Notes: generated by a model from the sequence alone, not told the origin. Positions 32,576 through 44,739 are shown, counted from the stretch's first letter. The stretch is 64,000 bases of DNA from Euphorbia lathyris (GCF_963576675.1 NC_088911.1:134729929-134793928); one strand, 5' to 3'. Program-made: numbers and translations.

Positions 32576-33001
32576 CCTTATTCGTTTTTTCCCCAAATTC
32601 GAACAGAATAAAAAAAACCAAAAAATTGATAGAAAATCCATAGATTTCGTACCATAGGTGCTTTGTCTCTTCCTCCCCTTCCACGAACCATGTTTTTGTT
32701 GAGTAATTAGTCGGGATTTGATCGAAGAGTAGTTCAAGTGTTTGAGAGGTTTTGGGTTTTGGTTCTTTTCAAATTTTGGGTAAAGGGTAGTTTGGTCTAT
32801 TCCCGAGGCTAGACGTTCGAAATTGAGGCTAGGTTTAGTAATTCACTTAAAATATTAAGGTAAATTATAAAACTAGAACTTTGGAAAAACTATACATTTT
32901 TTTTTTTTTTTTTGATAAAGATGAAAAACTATACATTTAGACACATTCCTATGCATGCTATTCAAATAGACTATTTCATTATATATTTTTCAAAAATACC
33001 C

Positions 33002-33007
<6 letters not shown>

Positions 33008-33040
<33 letters not shown>
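33008..33040. repeat. (TA)n microsatellite
   Basis: Uninterrupted TA repeat of about 16 units. Confidence 0.95.
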
Positions 33041-33042
<2 letters not shown>

Positions 33043-33407
33043 GTGAGATCCAGTGCGACAAGGGGTGTGGCAATAAGCTTATTGTGTGACATAACAAAAT
33101 TACGTAGTTTTGATGATAATTGAAAAGGGCAGGGTGGCAAATTTGTAAATAAAAGAAAATAGAGAATAGAAAAAATTGTTTTATTTCTTTTCTTTAGAAT
33201 ACATTTCCTGACCTTTCTAACCTCGTTTTTTGAAACTTTTTATATTATTATACTCGTCTAAATTAGACGGTCATTTTGAGATCACAAAAGGTTGGGTAAA
33301 AAAAATCCGGTGAACGGAATCCGGGTGGACGTTTTCTGGCGAGAACAAAAGTGCCCAAAAAATTTACAAAAAATGTAAACTATTATTCTGAAAAACTTTA
33401 ATTTTTG

Positions 33408-34150
33408 GGTCAAAACCGTAAGGAATCTCGCTTTGAGCCAAGAATTAAAGTTTCTTAAAATGATGTTTTACATGTTTTGAAATTTTTTGATAATTTTTTT
33501 AACACATTTTTTTATCCGACTTACATTGTTCCGACAATGTACGAAATTGTTCCAAATCAGTGTACCATTTTGTTCCGACATAATACTTATATTGTTCCAA
33601 CAGAATAAATCAGCGTACCAATTTTTCTAATAAAATAGTTATATTATTCCAGTATAATACTTATATTGTTCCAACATAATAAATCAGTTTATCAATTGTT
33701 CCAAATGAGTTTACCAAAAATTCCGGTGAGTTTAATCCGGGTGGGCGTTTTTCGACGAGAAAAATGTACCCCAAAAATTCTCAAAAAATATAAAATAATA
33801 TTCTAAGAAACTTTAATTATTAGGTCGAAGCGGGATTTGTTACAGTTTAGTCCCAATAAAACGTTTCCTTAATTTTATCTATTTTACATGCTTCAACAAT
33901 TTGTTGGATCAAAACCGTAAGGAATCTCGCTTTGAGCGAAGAATTAAAGTTTCTTAAAATGATGTTTTACATGTTTTGAAATTTTTTGATAATTTTCTGA
34001 ACACATTTTTTATCCTACTTACATTGTTCCGACAGTGTACGAAATTGTTCCAAATCAGTGTACCATTTGTTCCAACATAATACTTATATTGTTCCAACTG
34101 AATAAATCAACATACCAATTTTTTCAATAAAATAGTTATATTATTCCAGT
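33408..34150. repeat. Direct repeat of about 245 bp, two copies
   Basis: Copy 1 (33408-33652) and copy 2 (33905-34149) both run from GGTCAAAACCGTAAGGAATC (copy 2 has GGATC) to AATAGTTATATTATTCCAG, with high identity and an offset of about 497 bp. They include reiterated ATTGTTCCGACA/ATTGTTCCAA phrases. No coding capacity is seen. It could be part of one unrecognised element. Confidence 0.85.
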
Positions 34151-34189
34151 AAACCACTTAAACAAAAATATACAAAAATTAAATATTAT

Positions 34190-34365
34190 GAGTTTTCGGT
34201 TATTCGGTCGGTAACCGAACCAACCCGAAATTTTTTGGTTAAATAAAATTCGGTTACCAATCTTATTATTTGGTTCGGTTTGGTTATAAAAATAGCACAA
34301 ACTTCGGTTCGGTTAACTGAAAGTTCGGTTCTCTTAGTAACTGAACCGAACCGATGCTCAACCCT
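34190..34365. repeat. CGGTTCGGTT-type repeat
   Basis: Clusters of TTCGGTTCGGTTA, its complement AACCGAACCGA and TCGGTTACC occur within 175 bp. This is a common plant noncoding repeat with short inverted copies; the element class was not determined. Confidence 0.5.
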
Positions 34366-34375
34366 TAGTGTTTAG

Positions 34376-35308
34376 GGGGCGTTTGTTTCGGGGGTTTTAG
34401 GAAAGGGTAAGGGAAAGATGAGGTTTCATTCCTTTTGTTGGTGTTTGTTTGATCAATTCAATCATTCCCTTACCATCTTTTAGTTTTGGGTTTACATCTA
34501 ACTCCTTTAATCTCATTTCTCCCAACCCCCTAAGGTCCATTCCCTTTCCCCCTCTCACTACTCTGAACATCTACACTCTTTATAAAATTTCATTTTAGTC
34601 TATATTTTGTTTTTTATTTTTATTTTGGTTCATTTATTTATTTATTTTAATTTTTTAATCCTTGAATTAATTTCACTTCTGATCCTCATACTTATATATT
34701 ATTTATTTATTTATCCTCATACTTATATATTATTTGTTTATTTATTCTCAAAAAATATTTTTGACTAATTTTAAGTTTTATTTTCATCCTTATATTTTTT
34801 TATTTATATTTTTTTATTAATATACTAATCTCACTTTTGATCCTTATACTTATTTGTTTTGACTTTTTTGTCCTAAAAATAATTTTGACAAATATTTTTC
34901 TTTTATCATATTATTCAGTTTTGGTGTTCATTTTTAATTATTTTAAAATAATTATTTTCTTTTTAAAATAAGATATTTATGCATTTTCTTTGATTTATTT
35001 TATTTCAGTTTCTTCAATTTCATCATCTTTTGATTTTAATGGTTGAATAAATTGATTTTCATTCTTATATTTATATGTGATTAGTTTATTAATATAGACA
35101 CATGTATGTATGGAAATTATTGTTAAAAACACAACTCTAGTTTATTACCTCATTTGAACCAAACAGCTATAAAGGGATCATTGGGTGTATCATTCCCTTT
35201 GTGGAACTGAAACAAGCAGAGAATGGAGTTTAGGGTCGTTCCATTCTCCTTGTTTTCTTTTCTTGATTCCATTATGTTACCCTTGTGTGAACCAAACGTT
35301 CCCTTAAT
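34376..35308. mobile_element. hAT- or PIF-like MITE
   Basis: GGGGGCGTTTGTTTCGGGGG at the left is mirrored by GTGTGAACCAAACGTTCCC at the right. Internal T-rich and TTTATTTATT sequence has no coding frame. No clean target duplication was established, so the class is uncertain. Confidence 0.5.
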
Positions 35309-35539
35309 ATTGAAACAATAAGCATTAGATATAAATAAATATAGGGTCAAAAAGCTGATGGTTGACTTTCTTTCGAGGAAGGAAGAGCTGATGGTTGACT
35401 TTCTTTCGTTACCGGAGAAAAGATTATGGTGTAACCTATGGTTACTTAGATCTAAACTTTAACGATATTTTTAATCTTTACCTTATGATTTTAAATAAAT
35501 CTAAATATGTAATGACTGGCAATGTGAACAATGTGTCTT

Positions 35540-35654
35540 CTATGCTTACTTTGTTTTTTCTACCATTAGATGAGTTTATTTTGTCAAAGTTCATCACCAT
35601 CTAATGGTGGAAAAAACAAAGTAAGACTTTATTAAAAACAAAGTAATAGCATAG
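35540..35654. mobile_element. Small palindromic MITE, intact copy
   Basis: CTATGCTTACTTTGTTTTTT at the left pairs with CAAAGTAATAGCATAG at the right. Inner arms ACCATTAGATGAG and CATCTAATGG also pair. It is the unsplit counterpart of the MITE interrupted by CACTA at 30.5-31.5 kb. Confidence 0.75.
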
Positions 35655-36047
35655 CCTAACCGTGTGAACAATATTGTGGAATTTAATTTTATCTTAATTA
35701 GAATACCATCTAACCTTATCATAATTAATTAAATTCATTCTATCTCAGTTATTATAGATCGAGAATTTTATCCTCATCCATTCAGGTATACACCAATTGC
35801 CAATTATAATTATAACATTTCTATTTAAGGATTAATTTAAAAACAAAAACTACTTGGTTACAATGATTTGGAGATGAAGAACAATGATTTTTTTTTTTAA
35901 TCAAAGTGAGGAATGTGCTTATTGCCATTTATAAAATTAATGATTTTTTGGTTGATATTATCAATTTGACAGTTAATAATCTCAGAATAATAAAATTTAA
36001 GAATTTGATAATATTGTAAGCAATTTTATTTTTATAACTTTTTAGTT

Positions 36048-36580
36048 GGGTTAAATGTACCATTGTTCACTGAACTTACATGTTTATTTTAAAATGGTCA
36101 CTCAACTTCAATTTGCCTCAATAAAATCACTCAACTTTAAGTTTTATCTCAATTAGGTCACTCCGTCAACTTCAATGGTTAAAGGGCATCGAAATAATGA
36201 TATAAATGACATGTCAACTATGGGCCTCCAATTAAAATAAGTTAAAAGGCATTGAAATGAAACGTGTCAGCCACGTGTCGGTTATTTTTATGAAAAAAAA
36301 TCTAAATTTTGTTTTTCTTTTTTCATAAAAATAACCGACACATGATAGACAAGTGGCGCATATGTGGATGTTACATTTCGTTTCGATCACGGATCTACGT
36401 TGACTCATGTTTACGTATCATCCATGTCATTATTTTGATGTCTTTTAACCAGTGAAATCTGCGAAGTGACATAATTGAGACAAAAGTCAAAGTTGAATGA
36501 TTTTATTGAGATAAATTGAAATTAAGTGACAATTTTGAGACAACAATGTAAGTTCAGTAACTCATGATGCATTGAACTTT
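36048..36580. mobile_element. Palindromic Mutator-like MITE
   Basis: The left arm GGGTTAAATGTACCATTG followed by CACTGAACTTACATG is mirrored by TGTAAGTTCAGTAACTCATG and a degraded end. A 9-bp repeat TTTTTAGTT flanks it (36039-36047 and 36581-36589). Internal stems contain GGTCACTCAACTT-type phrases. It is noncoding. Confidence 0.72.
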
Positions 36581-36804
36581 TTTTTAGTTTTGAAGTTATT
36601 TAAATGTTATCAGGTAAAATAAGAAAAAGTTAATGTTTAGATAAAAACAGGTAATATTTTAAGAACCTTTAATTATTTATTTATTTTTTTTTTTAGAATG
36701 CCAACATTTCATTAGATAACAAAAAGAGTACAATGATAACATGAAAATGATAAGGAATAAAACCTTATATAAGTATAGGCTATGTCTAATACATAATCCA
36801 CAAC

Positions 36805-39800
36805 AACAACAACAACAACAACAAAGCCTTAGTCTCGAAATGATTCGGGGTCGGCTAACATGAACCATCATATAAAACCGTGAAAATCAAGTCGTGTCAG
36901 CGACACAGATTCGCTCCCTCCACTCCGTCCTATCCACTACCATATTTTCCTCAATTCCCAATAAACTCATATCACTCTCGATCACCCTCCTCCAAGTTTG
37001 CTTAGGTCTTCCCCTACCCCTCACCACTACATCCCTTTGCCACTCTTCGGTTCTCCTAACCGGCGCATCAAGCCCTCTACGTCTCACATGGCCAAACCAC
37101 CTTAGTCGGTTTTCTCTCATTTTATTCTCAATAGATGTGACCCCTACTTTTGTCCTAATTATTTCATTATGCACCCGGTCCTTTCTCGTGTGACCACACA
37201 TCCATCTCAACATACGCATCTCCGCCACCGACATCTTATGGATGTGGCAGTGTTTCACTGCCCAACACTCCGTACCATATAACAATGCTGGTCTAATTGC
37301 CGTCCGGTAGAATTTTCCCTTCAATCTATTAGGCATCCCGGGATCACAAAGAAAACCCGTAGCACTCTTCCACTTCGACCAACCAGCTTTAATCCTATGA
37401 GCAACATCTCCATCTACTTCTCCATCCGTTTGGATAATAGATCCTAAATACCGGAAGCAATTCGAGGCCTGAACAACTCTCCCATCTAGGATGATTGTCC
37501 CTGCCTCCCTACTCCTACGGCCGCTAAACTTACACTCCAAATATTCTGTCTTACTTCGACTCAACTTAAAGCCTCTAGATTCTAGAGTTTGCCTCCATAG
37601 TTCCAACTTCATCTCCACTCCTTCTTTCGTCTCCTCAACCAACACAATATCATCTGCAAACAGCATGCACCATGGTATACCATCTTGAAGTGAACTTGTT
37701 AGTTCATCCATAACGATGGCAAAAAGAAATGGGCTTAGTGCGGAACCTTGATGCACTCCGATCGTAATAGGAAACTCTTCAGTCTTCCCAACACTAGTAC
37801 GTACACTCGTGCATACTCCCTCATACATGTCTTTTATGATGTCAATATATTTCCGCGAAATGCCTTTCCTTATCAAGGCCCACCAAAGTACTTCCCTTGG
37901 TACCTTATCATATGCTTTCTCCAAGTCAATGAAAACCATATGCAAGTCTTTCTTCTTATTTCGATAGTGCTCCATTAATTGTCTCATTAGATGGATGGCT
38001 TCCATAGTTGATCTTCCCGGCATAAAGCCAAACTGGTTTTCCGAGATCTTCACCGTCCTCCTTAGCCTTTGTTCAATCACTCGCTCCCAAAGTTTCATAG
38101 TGTGACTCATTAATTTGATTCCCCGATAGTTGGCACAATCTTGGACATCGCCTTTGTTCTTATACAAAGGGATTAAGGTACTTTTCCTCCATTCTGATGG
38201 CATCTTATTGTTTCTCCAAATTTTGTTGAAGAACGTCGTCAACCATTCGATTCCTCTTTCTCCCAAACATCTCCAAATCTCAATAGGGATGCCATCAGGT
38301 CCTACTGCTTTCTTCAACTTCATCTTACTTAATGCCATTTTGACTTCACCCTTTTGAATTCTCCGCAGGCATTCATGATTTATCATATCGTGATGGATAC
38401 TTATATCTCCAACATCTTGTTGGCGATCTCCATTAAATAAGTCATCAAAATAGGACCTCCATCGTTCCTTGATATCCTTATCTCCAACTAGGACTTTCTG
38501 GTCCACATCCTTCACACATTTAACTTTTCCGAGATCTCGCGTCTTCCTATCTCTCATCCGAGCAATTCTATATATGTCTCTTTCCCCTTCTTTCGTATCC
38601 AATCTTGTATACAGATCCCGATTCACCTTTGCTCTAGCATCTCGTATGACCTTCTTTACTTCCCTTTTAGCCTCTTTGTATTTTTCATAGTTCTCGTCAC
38701 TCCTACATTTCCCCAATAGTTTATAGGATTCTCTCTTACTCTTTACTGCTTGTCGTACTTCTTCTGTCCACCAAGATGTGTCCTTACCCGGTGGCATGCT
38801 ACCTTTAGATTCCCCTAGAACTTCCTTCGCTACTTCCCTTATACTATGCTCCATCTTATTCCATATCGAATCTATATCTGAATCCATATTGCAAGTCCAA
38901 ATATCTTTTTTGGTCATCTCATCCACAAATTTTTGTTGATTCTCCCCTTGCAATTTCCACCACTTAATCTTAGTCTCTATTTGAGGTGTTTGTTTTCTTA
39001 TACATTTCCTACTTCGAAAATCTAGCACCACTACTCTATGTTGGGTTGTCGTACTCTCACCAGGGATCACCTTACAATCAATATAACTCTTTCTCCAAGC
39101 ACTCCTTACTAAGAAGAAGTCAATTTGGCTCGCATTACCGCCACTCCGATAAGTCACTAAGTGGGATGTTCTCTTCATAAACCATATGTTCATGATACTC
39201 AAGTCATAGGCTGATGCGAATTCCAAAATATCATTTCCTGCTTCATTCTTATCTCCAAAACCATACCCTCCATGAACACTCTCAAACCCATCTCGCCTAG
39301 AACCCACGTGTCCATTGAGATCACCCCCTAGTACCATTTTTTCATCCCTAGGAACCTGTTGCACCACTTCCTCTAAGTCATCCCAAAAAGCTTGTCTTAT
39401 AGACACATCTAATCCTATTTGTGGCGCATATGCACTAATGACATTCACAACCTCATCCCCTATCACTAGCTTAACACTCATAATTCTATCGCTCTTCCTA
39501 GACACCGCTACTACCTCATCAATATACTCCCTATCAATAAGAATACCTACTCCATTTCTACCCTTATCCTTTCCTGAGTACCAAAGCTTATAACCCCAAG
39601 GAGCTATCTCTCTAGCCTTAGCTCCAACCCACTTGGTTTCTTGTAGGCATAATATATTTATTCTCCTCCTCTTCATAACATCTACAATTTCAGCTAATCT
39701 TCCTGTCAAAGAACCTATGTTCCATGTCCCAAAGCGTAACCTACTACCCTTACCCCTACCCCTACCATTACCGTGGACTAGCTTATTTACCCGCAACCCT

Positions 39801-40072
39801 TGCATATTTGACACCACCCCCGGGTCCTGGGGTGGCGCGCCGCTTCGGGGCGACGACCTAGCAACCCTTGCACATTTATCACTACACCCGGGTCTAGGAA
39901 GTGCAGCGCGTCGCTGAGTAGGGAACGCCCCAACGGTATTTATATTATGGTTCATGTCATAAGATGTGACTAAGTTTTACGCTGACCGCCACAAACCTAC
40001 CGCAACCCTCCTCCTTTGTCCGGGCTTGGGACCGGCTGTAAAGGCCACCAAGTGACCCTCACAGGCGGAGTT
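36805..40072 (-). mobile_element. Full-length RTE-type LINE with 18-bp target duplication
   Basis: The 3.27-kb element on the - strand has a 117-bp 5' leader (GCCGGTCCCAAGCCCGGAC region), one intact ORF, an 80-bp 3' UTR and a (TTG)n tail, which appears as (CAA)n at about 36803-36824 on the + strand. The direct repeat TAATACATAATCCACAAC flanks it (36787-36804 and 40073-40090), perfect over 18 bp. A single-ORF structure and a short trinucleotide tail instead of poly-A are hallmarks of the RTE clade. Confidence 0.93.
36887..39955 (-). CDS. RTE LINE ORF: endonuclease-reverse transcriptase, intact
   Basis: 1022 residues are open from ATG 39955 to TGA. After a GC-rich, low-complexity N-terminus (about 1-70), an apurinic-like endonuclease begins ([15 protein letters not shown], about 73; CLQETKWVG, about 100; [12 protein letters not shown], about 208; [10 protein letters not shown]). 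The reverse transcriptase spans about 560-830, with [46 protein letters not shown] and the catalytic LFADDIVL (about 768). The C-terminal segment ([19 protein letters not shown]) is typical of plant RTE proteins. The enzyme nicks target DNA and primes reverse transcription there. No stop or frameshift is present, and the key motifs are retained, so the copy may still be competent. Its 3' end is nearly identical to the fragment at 2.2-2.7 kb. Confidence 0.93.
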   Translation of the reverse strand: MNHNINTVGAFPTQRRAALPRPGCSDKCARVARSSPRSGAPPQDPGVVSNMQGLRVNKLVHGNGRGRGKGSRLRFGTWNIGSLTGRLAEIVDVMKRRRINILCLQETKWVGAKAREIAPWGYKLWYSGKDKGRNGVGILIDREYIDEVVAVSRKSDRIMSVKLVIGDEVVNVISAYAPQIGLDVSIRQAFWDDLEEVVQQVPRDEKMVLGGDLNGHVGSRRDGFESVHGGYGFGDKNEAGNDILEFASAYDLSIMNIWFMKRTSHLVTYRSGGNASQIDFFLVRSAWRKSYIDCKVIPGESTTTQHRVVVLDFRSRKCIRKQTPQIETKIKWWKLQGENQQKFVDEMTKKDIWTCNMDSDIDSIWNKMEHSIREVAKEVLGESKGSMPPGKDTSWWTEEVRQAVKSKRESYKLLGKCRSDENYEKYKEAKREVKKVIRDARAKVNRDLYTRLDTKEGERDIYRIARMRDRKTRDLGKVKCVKDVDQKVLVGDKDIKERWRSYFDDLFNGDRQQDVGDISIHHDMINHECLRRIQKGEVKMALSKMKLKKAVGPDGIPIEIWRCLGERGIEWLTTFFNKIWRNNKMPSEWRKSTLIPLYKNKGDVQDCANYRGIKLMSHTMKLWERVIEQRLRRTVKISENQFGFMPGRSTMEAIHLMRQLMEHYRNKKKDLHMVFIDLEKAYDKVPREVLWWALIRKGISRKYIDIIKDMYEGVCTSVRTSVGKTEEFPITIGVHQGSALSPFLFAIVMDELTSSLQDGIPWCMLFADDIVLVEETKEGVEMKLELWRQTLESRGFKLSRSKTEYLECKFSGRRSREAGTIILDGRVVQASNCFRYLGSIIQTDGEVDGDVAHRIKAGWSKWKSATGFLCDPGMPNRLKGKFYRTAIRPALLYGTECWAVKHCHIHKMSVAEMRMLRWMCGHTRKDRVHNEIIRTKVGVTSIENKMRENRLRWFGHVRRRGLDAPVRRTEEWQRDVVVRGRGRPKQTWRRVIESDMSLLGIEENMVVDRTEWRERICVADTT

Positions 40073-40090
40073 TAATACATAATCCACAAC

Positions 40091-41520
40091 GGCAAGAAAT
40101 AAACTACAAAGAGTAAAAAAAGCCATTAAAGGTACCACTAATACAAACAACAAATGGAACATATATTGTCCGTCATTCCAAATTCGCCGAGAAGCAACTA
40201 TAGTCCTGATTTCTTCATTTAACCCATTCGAAATTTTGGATCTGAATCCTTTCTTTTAAGATTTGACTTATTTTATTTTATTGTTTTATTTTTGTATTAA
40301 TTATTTCATACTTTATATTTAACTATAGCTTATGAAAGTTTCCAATCTCATTCAATTCCTGCAGGCCATGTTTCCCTGGATTGACTGGAATTAAAATATC
40401 TTATCATATGTTAATTAGTACTAAGATATATTTAATTATCCTATCTATATCCAAAAAAATAATCTATCTACAAACATTATTGACTAATTATACTAATATA
40501 TAAATTTCCTTTTATTTTGTAATTATTTTTTCTTTTCAAAATTACTTTTATTAAATGACCGGACGGCTCTAGCGGGGCGTCTGGTATTCTATTGGGATAG
40601 GGATAAGGATAAATGGTTGGAATAAGGATAAAAATATGATAGTCGAGAATTATTATTCAATGTTTGGTACGTGAGATAGGGATAGAGATAAAATAATACA
40701 TTTTACTATTTTAATCTTATTTAAACTACATAACATTAATTTGAGGGGTAAGATGGACTTTTCCATCCTATTAAAATCGCAGGAGCTTATCCCACCTCCT
40801 TGTACCACCCACCTCTTGGGTATAGGATTTGAGGGATAAGACTTATATTCCGCTCTTATCTCCCTAATCTATCTCTAAAACAAACATGGGATAACTCGTC
40901 TTAGTTTTTTTTATCCCTATCCCCGTGTCTTTATCCCCTCCAACAAACACCCCGTAATATTTTAAAGGTCTTAGGATTATATTTTAATTTCTTTTATAAA
41001 TTTAAATTTAATAAATATAAAATTTAATTAATTTTTAATTGGAAGAACAAGAATTAAATAAAGATAAAAACAGTTTGAGATAATGACTCGAACCCTCGAC
41101 TGTTTAGTCCAAGAGGCTCTGATATCATATCATGGAACCATTTTAACCAACAGCTCAAACTGATAGTTAAAACCTAATCATATATCTTATATTTATGTCT
41201 GACAAACCCCCGACACGCAAATGCCCATTGGACTTGCAGCGTGCACAACACAGGCCTATCACATATTTGTTTTTAATTCCACCAATTAATGAAGTTGTCA
41301 CGACTCGAACCGGTTCTGATACCATGTCATGAAACCGTTTTAACTAACGGCTCAAGCTAATAGTTAAAGTTCACTTCATATTAAATGGGGCTACTAAAAA
41401 TCGAACCCTAATTAACTTGATCAAAGTGACTCTGATATCATATCATAAAACCATTTTAACTAAAATCTCAAATTGATAGTTAATACGACGGTGCAGTAAT
41501 TTAACTACACCACAATATTC
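40091..41520. other. Noncoding interval with MITE and TRIM-like debris
   Basis: A possible MITE (about 40574-40953) has GGGGCGTCTGGTATTC at its left and ATCCCCTCCAACAAACACC at its right, with internal GGGATAGGGATAAGG and its complement. Three related TRIM-like fragments, each with GACTCGAACC and GATA(C/T)CAT(A/G)TCAT, lie at about 41085-41190, 41285-41375 and 41400-41480. No gene was seen. Confidence 0.5.
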
Positions 41521-41639
41521 TATTGTGAACACCCCTAAAATTTTAGTCATGAATGCATCACTTATTATCCTATGTCGAGTCATGAAGGGGTTCATATCTA
41601 GAAGACATTTTAATTATACTATAATAAAACATTCAACCG

Positions 41640-41682
41640 TTGCCTTCTTTGACCCCTTATGATCATCCTGTTCTATAAATAC
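41640..41682 (+). promoter_or_regulatory. PR-10 A promoter block: W-box core and TATA box
   Basis: GTTGCCTTCTTTGACC (TTGACC at 41649-41654) and CTATAAATAC (41673-41682) lie about 125 and 100 bp upstream of the ATG. Both recur with the same spacing in the other two intact PR-10 genes. TTGAC is the core recognised by WRKY factors in defence promoters. The match is by sequence only. Confidence 0.7.
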
Positions 41683-41775
41683 TTCCCTTCAATCTTTGCA
41701 TTTCCAAAACTTTCATAAATCCCCCTTCATCAATTCCTTCATCTTAATCAAGTTTTTCTTTTTCCTAATTCAAAA

Positions 41776-42362
41776 ATGGGTGTCTTGACTATTGAGAGGG
41801 AAATTACCACTTCAGTCCCTCCGAGTACTATGTTTAAGATTTTCGTCCTTGAAAACCATATTTATCTTCCTAAGATTGTTCCCCACTTCAGTGTTGAAAT
41901 CCTTGAAGGAAATGGAGGTCCTGGCACCATCAAGAAAACTACCTTCGGTGCTGAAGGTAAATTACTTAATTGATTACTACATTAATTAATATAATTAGTC
42001 ATTTTCTCCATTAATTAAATTTGTTGCATTAAAAGGTCATTAATTAATATATATATGATGCAGGTAGTGAATTCAAGTATATTAAGACAAAGATAGAAGC
42101 AACAGACAAAGAAAACTTCAGCCACAGCTACAGTGTTATTGAAGCAGATCCAAAGACAGAAAAGCTTGCAAAAATAACAATGGAGATGAAAATGGAAGCT
42201 TCTCCTAATGGAGGATCCATTATCAAGACCTGCAGTAAGTACTACCCAAAAGAAAACTGTGAGGTAGATGAAGACAAAATCAAGGAAAAAGCAGAGAAAG
42301 CTATGGGATTATACAAGGCTGTTGAAGCTTACATCTTGGCCAATCCTGATGTTTGCAACTAA
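41776..42362 (+). CDS. PR-10 / Bet v 1 family protein, copy A
   Basis: Two exons (41776-41956 and 42064-42362) with a 107-bp GT-AG intron after codon 60 (phase 1), the conserved Bet v 1 intron position. They encode 159 residues, the usual family length. The protein starts MGVLTIEREITTSVPPSTMF and carries the glycine-rich loop GNGGPGTIKK (about 46-55), the KNF-like core ATDKENFSHSYSVIEAD, SPNGGSIIKTCSKYYPK and the C-terminal helix with AEKAMGLYKAVEAYILANPD. Family members are cytosolic, hold small hydrophobic ligands in an internal pocket, and are often induced by pathogens or stress. It has no signal peptide. A polyadenylation signal AATAAA lies at 42449-42454. It is closest to copies B and C, differing most in the C-terminal helix. 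Confidence 0.95.
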
Positions 42363-42454
42363 ATTTGGGATTAAGCATATAGATGTGTGTGATGCTTTTT
42401 TTCTTTTCTTTTCTTTAGATTTCAGGCAAAAGATTATTTTTTCCTGAAAATAAA

Positions 42455-44660
42455 AGTTTTTATATTGTTTTGTGCTGCATTATTTTTAATTTAATACTGT
42501 TGGCTTGTATTTACACTATGTTCTTATCAAATTATAATAAACAGAATTTTGGTTTGAAATAAATTGTGGATGTATTTCCTCATTATTATTGTATATTTAT
42601 ATATATATAAAAACTGAAGATAAAGATTTTGAATTTGAATTTTGTACACAATATATATGTAGGAATTCCGTCCGGATTAAAGTCGGGTTCGGGTGAATTG
42701 GTAATTGAATTGGTAATTAGATTCAGATACTTATTTAATTAAGAAATTAAATAAATAAGAATCCTAACTAATTAATTGATTAATCTAATCAAGAAGTCCA
42801 ATAATTATTTAACTAGAATTAATTAACGGTACAATTCGTATGGATAAGGAAGTCTAGCCTATAAATAGTTAAGTTAAGCATACAGACCACATACAATTGA
42901 TTCAGAGAAAAATTACTCTCTCTCTTCCTCTTCCTATATTCAGGCGGCACCCTCTCTCTCATTCTCTATGAGACTTGGTATCTTCTGGGATGATAAAGAC
43001 ACAACTCTTTCAGTATCCTCTAAGGATAACCGATAACGCATAATCTAAGAACATCAAAGAAGCATTACCATGTCATGACAAAATTAAAATGGAAAAAGAG
43101 ATGTCTTGAATTACGTCTAGGAACTACTCCATCTTTCTAAAGGAGAAATTAACTATTTGTAATATATTTTATTTTATTTTATTTTAGAATAGGAAGACAT
43201 TGTTTTCATATTAAGCTTTATTAGGATATCTAAAATAAATTCTGATGGAGTTATTTTCCTTAAGTAATTCTCAAATTAGAGAGTATGATTTTTTTTATGT
43301 GGAGAAAAACCATGTTAGATTGATTTTTAGCTAGCTATCTTCTTCATCCTGTGTTTTTCTTCCTCTCCATAGTAAATTAATTCCTATTTTCTTATAGGAG
43401 CTAATGAAGTTATTGTAAAGCATTAGCTTCGTTCTCACCGCATCAAAAGATATATTGTGAAATTTTTTATGAATGGATCTCAAAGTGTCTCCCTATTCAA
43501 TTTAGTGGATTCTTGGAAAACATACGAGACATGTTAACACTTTGATTGCTTAAATTAATATCACTCTCAGAATAATGTTCTGCTTTCACAGTAGGTGTTC
43601 TATTTTCATTGGTGAATCAGGATGTTTTAACACAGTAGGTGTTCTATTTTCATTGGTGAATCAGGATGTTTTAACAGAAATTCTCCACACCTTTTTCCTT
43701 TCTAAAATTACACATCCCGTAAGCATTGATCCGACTCTTTATTCGGATCAGGACCCCAGGTCAACATGGATTCGGAGCATCCCGTAAAGGACTTTGTCCA
43801 AACGTGCAATGTCGCACTTTTAGAGATTCTTCTAGCTATTTTTTAGTTCTCTCTAAAGTCTCATAGATTTTCTTCAGAACGTTAGGTCAGAAATCTCAAC
43901 TGACGAACATTGTTATCCGTATATCCGGTGGGCACGAGATAATATTCAATTATCACTGCATATGATAATATAAATGGCGGTCATATTGAGAGTCTTCATG
44001 TTTTGACAAAAAAAAAAAAAGGAGAGATCTTTGAATTTTATTATTCTTCGGAATTAAGCTTTCAATTTTATTATACCTCCTAACTAGACCTTGTATTTGA
44101 ATTATCATATAAAAAGTCTCCACTCTCATTCAATTCCAGCAGCCAGCGCTAAAACTAAAAAACCTTATCATGTTATACAATATATATTATTTATCCCAGC
44201 TATGTATTTCCAGAATATCTTGACTAATTAATAATAGATTATTATGGATTTTTTTTCTTTTAATTAAATTTTCGAGTAGGCCAATTTTTTATTTATTCCA
44301 AATTGCCAAGACGCATAAAAGGTACCCAAAATTGAGTCATGCAAAATTGAAATTTCTCCTCTATACTTTCAGATTGTAGATAAGTCATATATGTACAAAT
44401 GTGTATTTTCATGTAAAATAATTTCTTTCTTGGATAAAAATTATAGGATAGATTGCTCCTATATATCCAATATGAATTAGATATAATTTTTTTTTTCTGC
44501 TTCTCTATTCCCCATTTGGAATTTTTTTATTTATTATTTATATTCACTGAAATTAAATTTATATTAAAATATAATATAAAAATAATTATAATATTTTAGT
44601 AAAATACAAATGATTTGTATAAACTTTTAATTAGTAATATAATAAAAAAATTTAAATATA
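42455..44660. other. Noncoding interval after PR-10 A
   Basis: No gene was recognised. A 44-bp unit (CACAGTAGGTGTTCTATTTT...) is exactly duplicated in tandem at 43587-43630 and 43631-43674. The segment 42660-43010 (GTCCGGATTAAAGTCGGG, CCTATAAATAGTTAAG, CT-rich leader) could be a promoter or LTR relic, but nothing paired with it was found. Confidence 0.4.
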
Positions 44661-44663
44661 AAA

Positions 44664-44667
<4 letters not shown>

Positions 44668-44703
<36 letters not shown>
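44668..44703. repeat. (TA)n microsatellite
   Basis: Uninterrupted TA repeat of about 17 units. Confidence 0.95.
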
Positions 44704-44707
<4 letters not shown>

Positions 44708-44739
44708 AAAACTTTAGAGGGATTAAGATCAGGATTGCT

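Larger units (their letters stand above)
30009..32846. mobile_element. Mutator-like element with captured or relict gene ends, host of nested insertions
   Basis: The left end GTGTTGTTAAACATAGCCTC (about 30011) is mirrored by GAGGCTAGGTTTAGTAATTC at the right (to 32846). Both arms continue into the CTCAATTTC/GAAATTGAG stem. TTAAAATA flanks both sides (30001-30008 and 32847-32854). GC-rich palindromes lie inside each end. The interior holds a two-exon coding remnant on the - strand, an ATG-bearing leader near 32.69 kb and a CACTA insertion. The size and the 8-9 bp duplication fit a degraded Mutator-like element. Confidence 0.65.

Noticed and set aside
36894..39917. Many + strand open frames across 36.9-39.9 kb
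   Set aside because: They are antisense shadows of the intact RTE ORF on the - strand, which has the full endonuclease-RT motif set.
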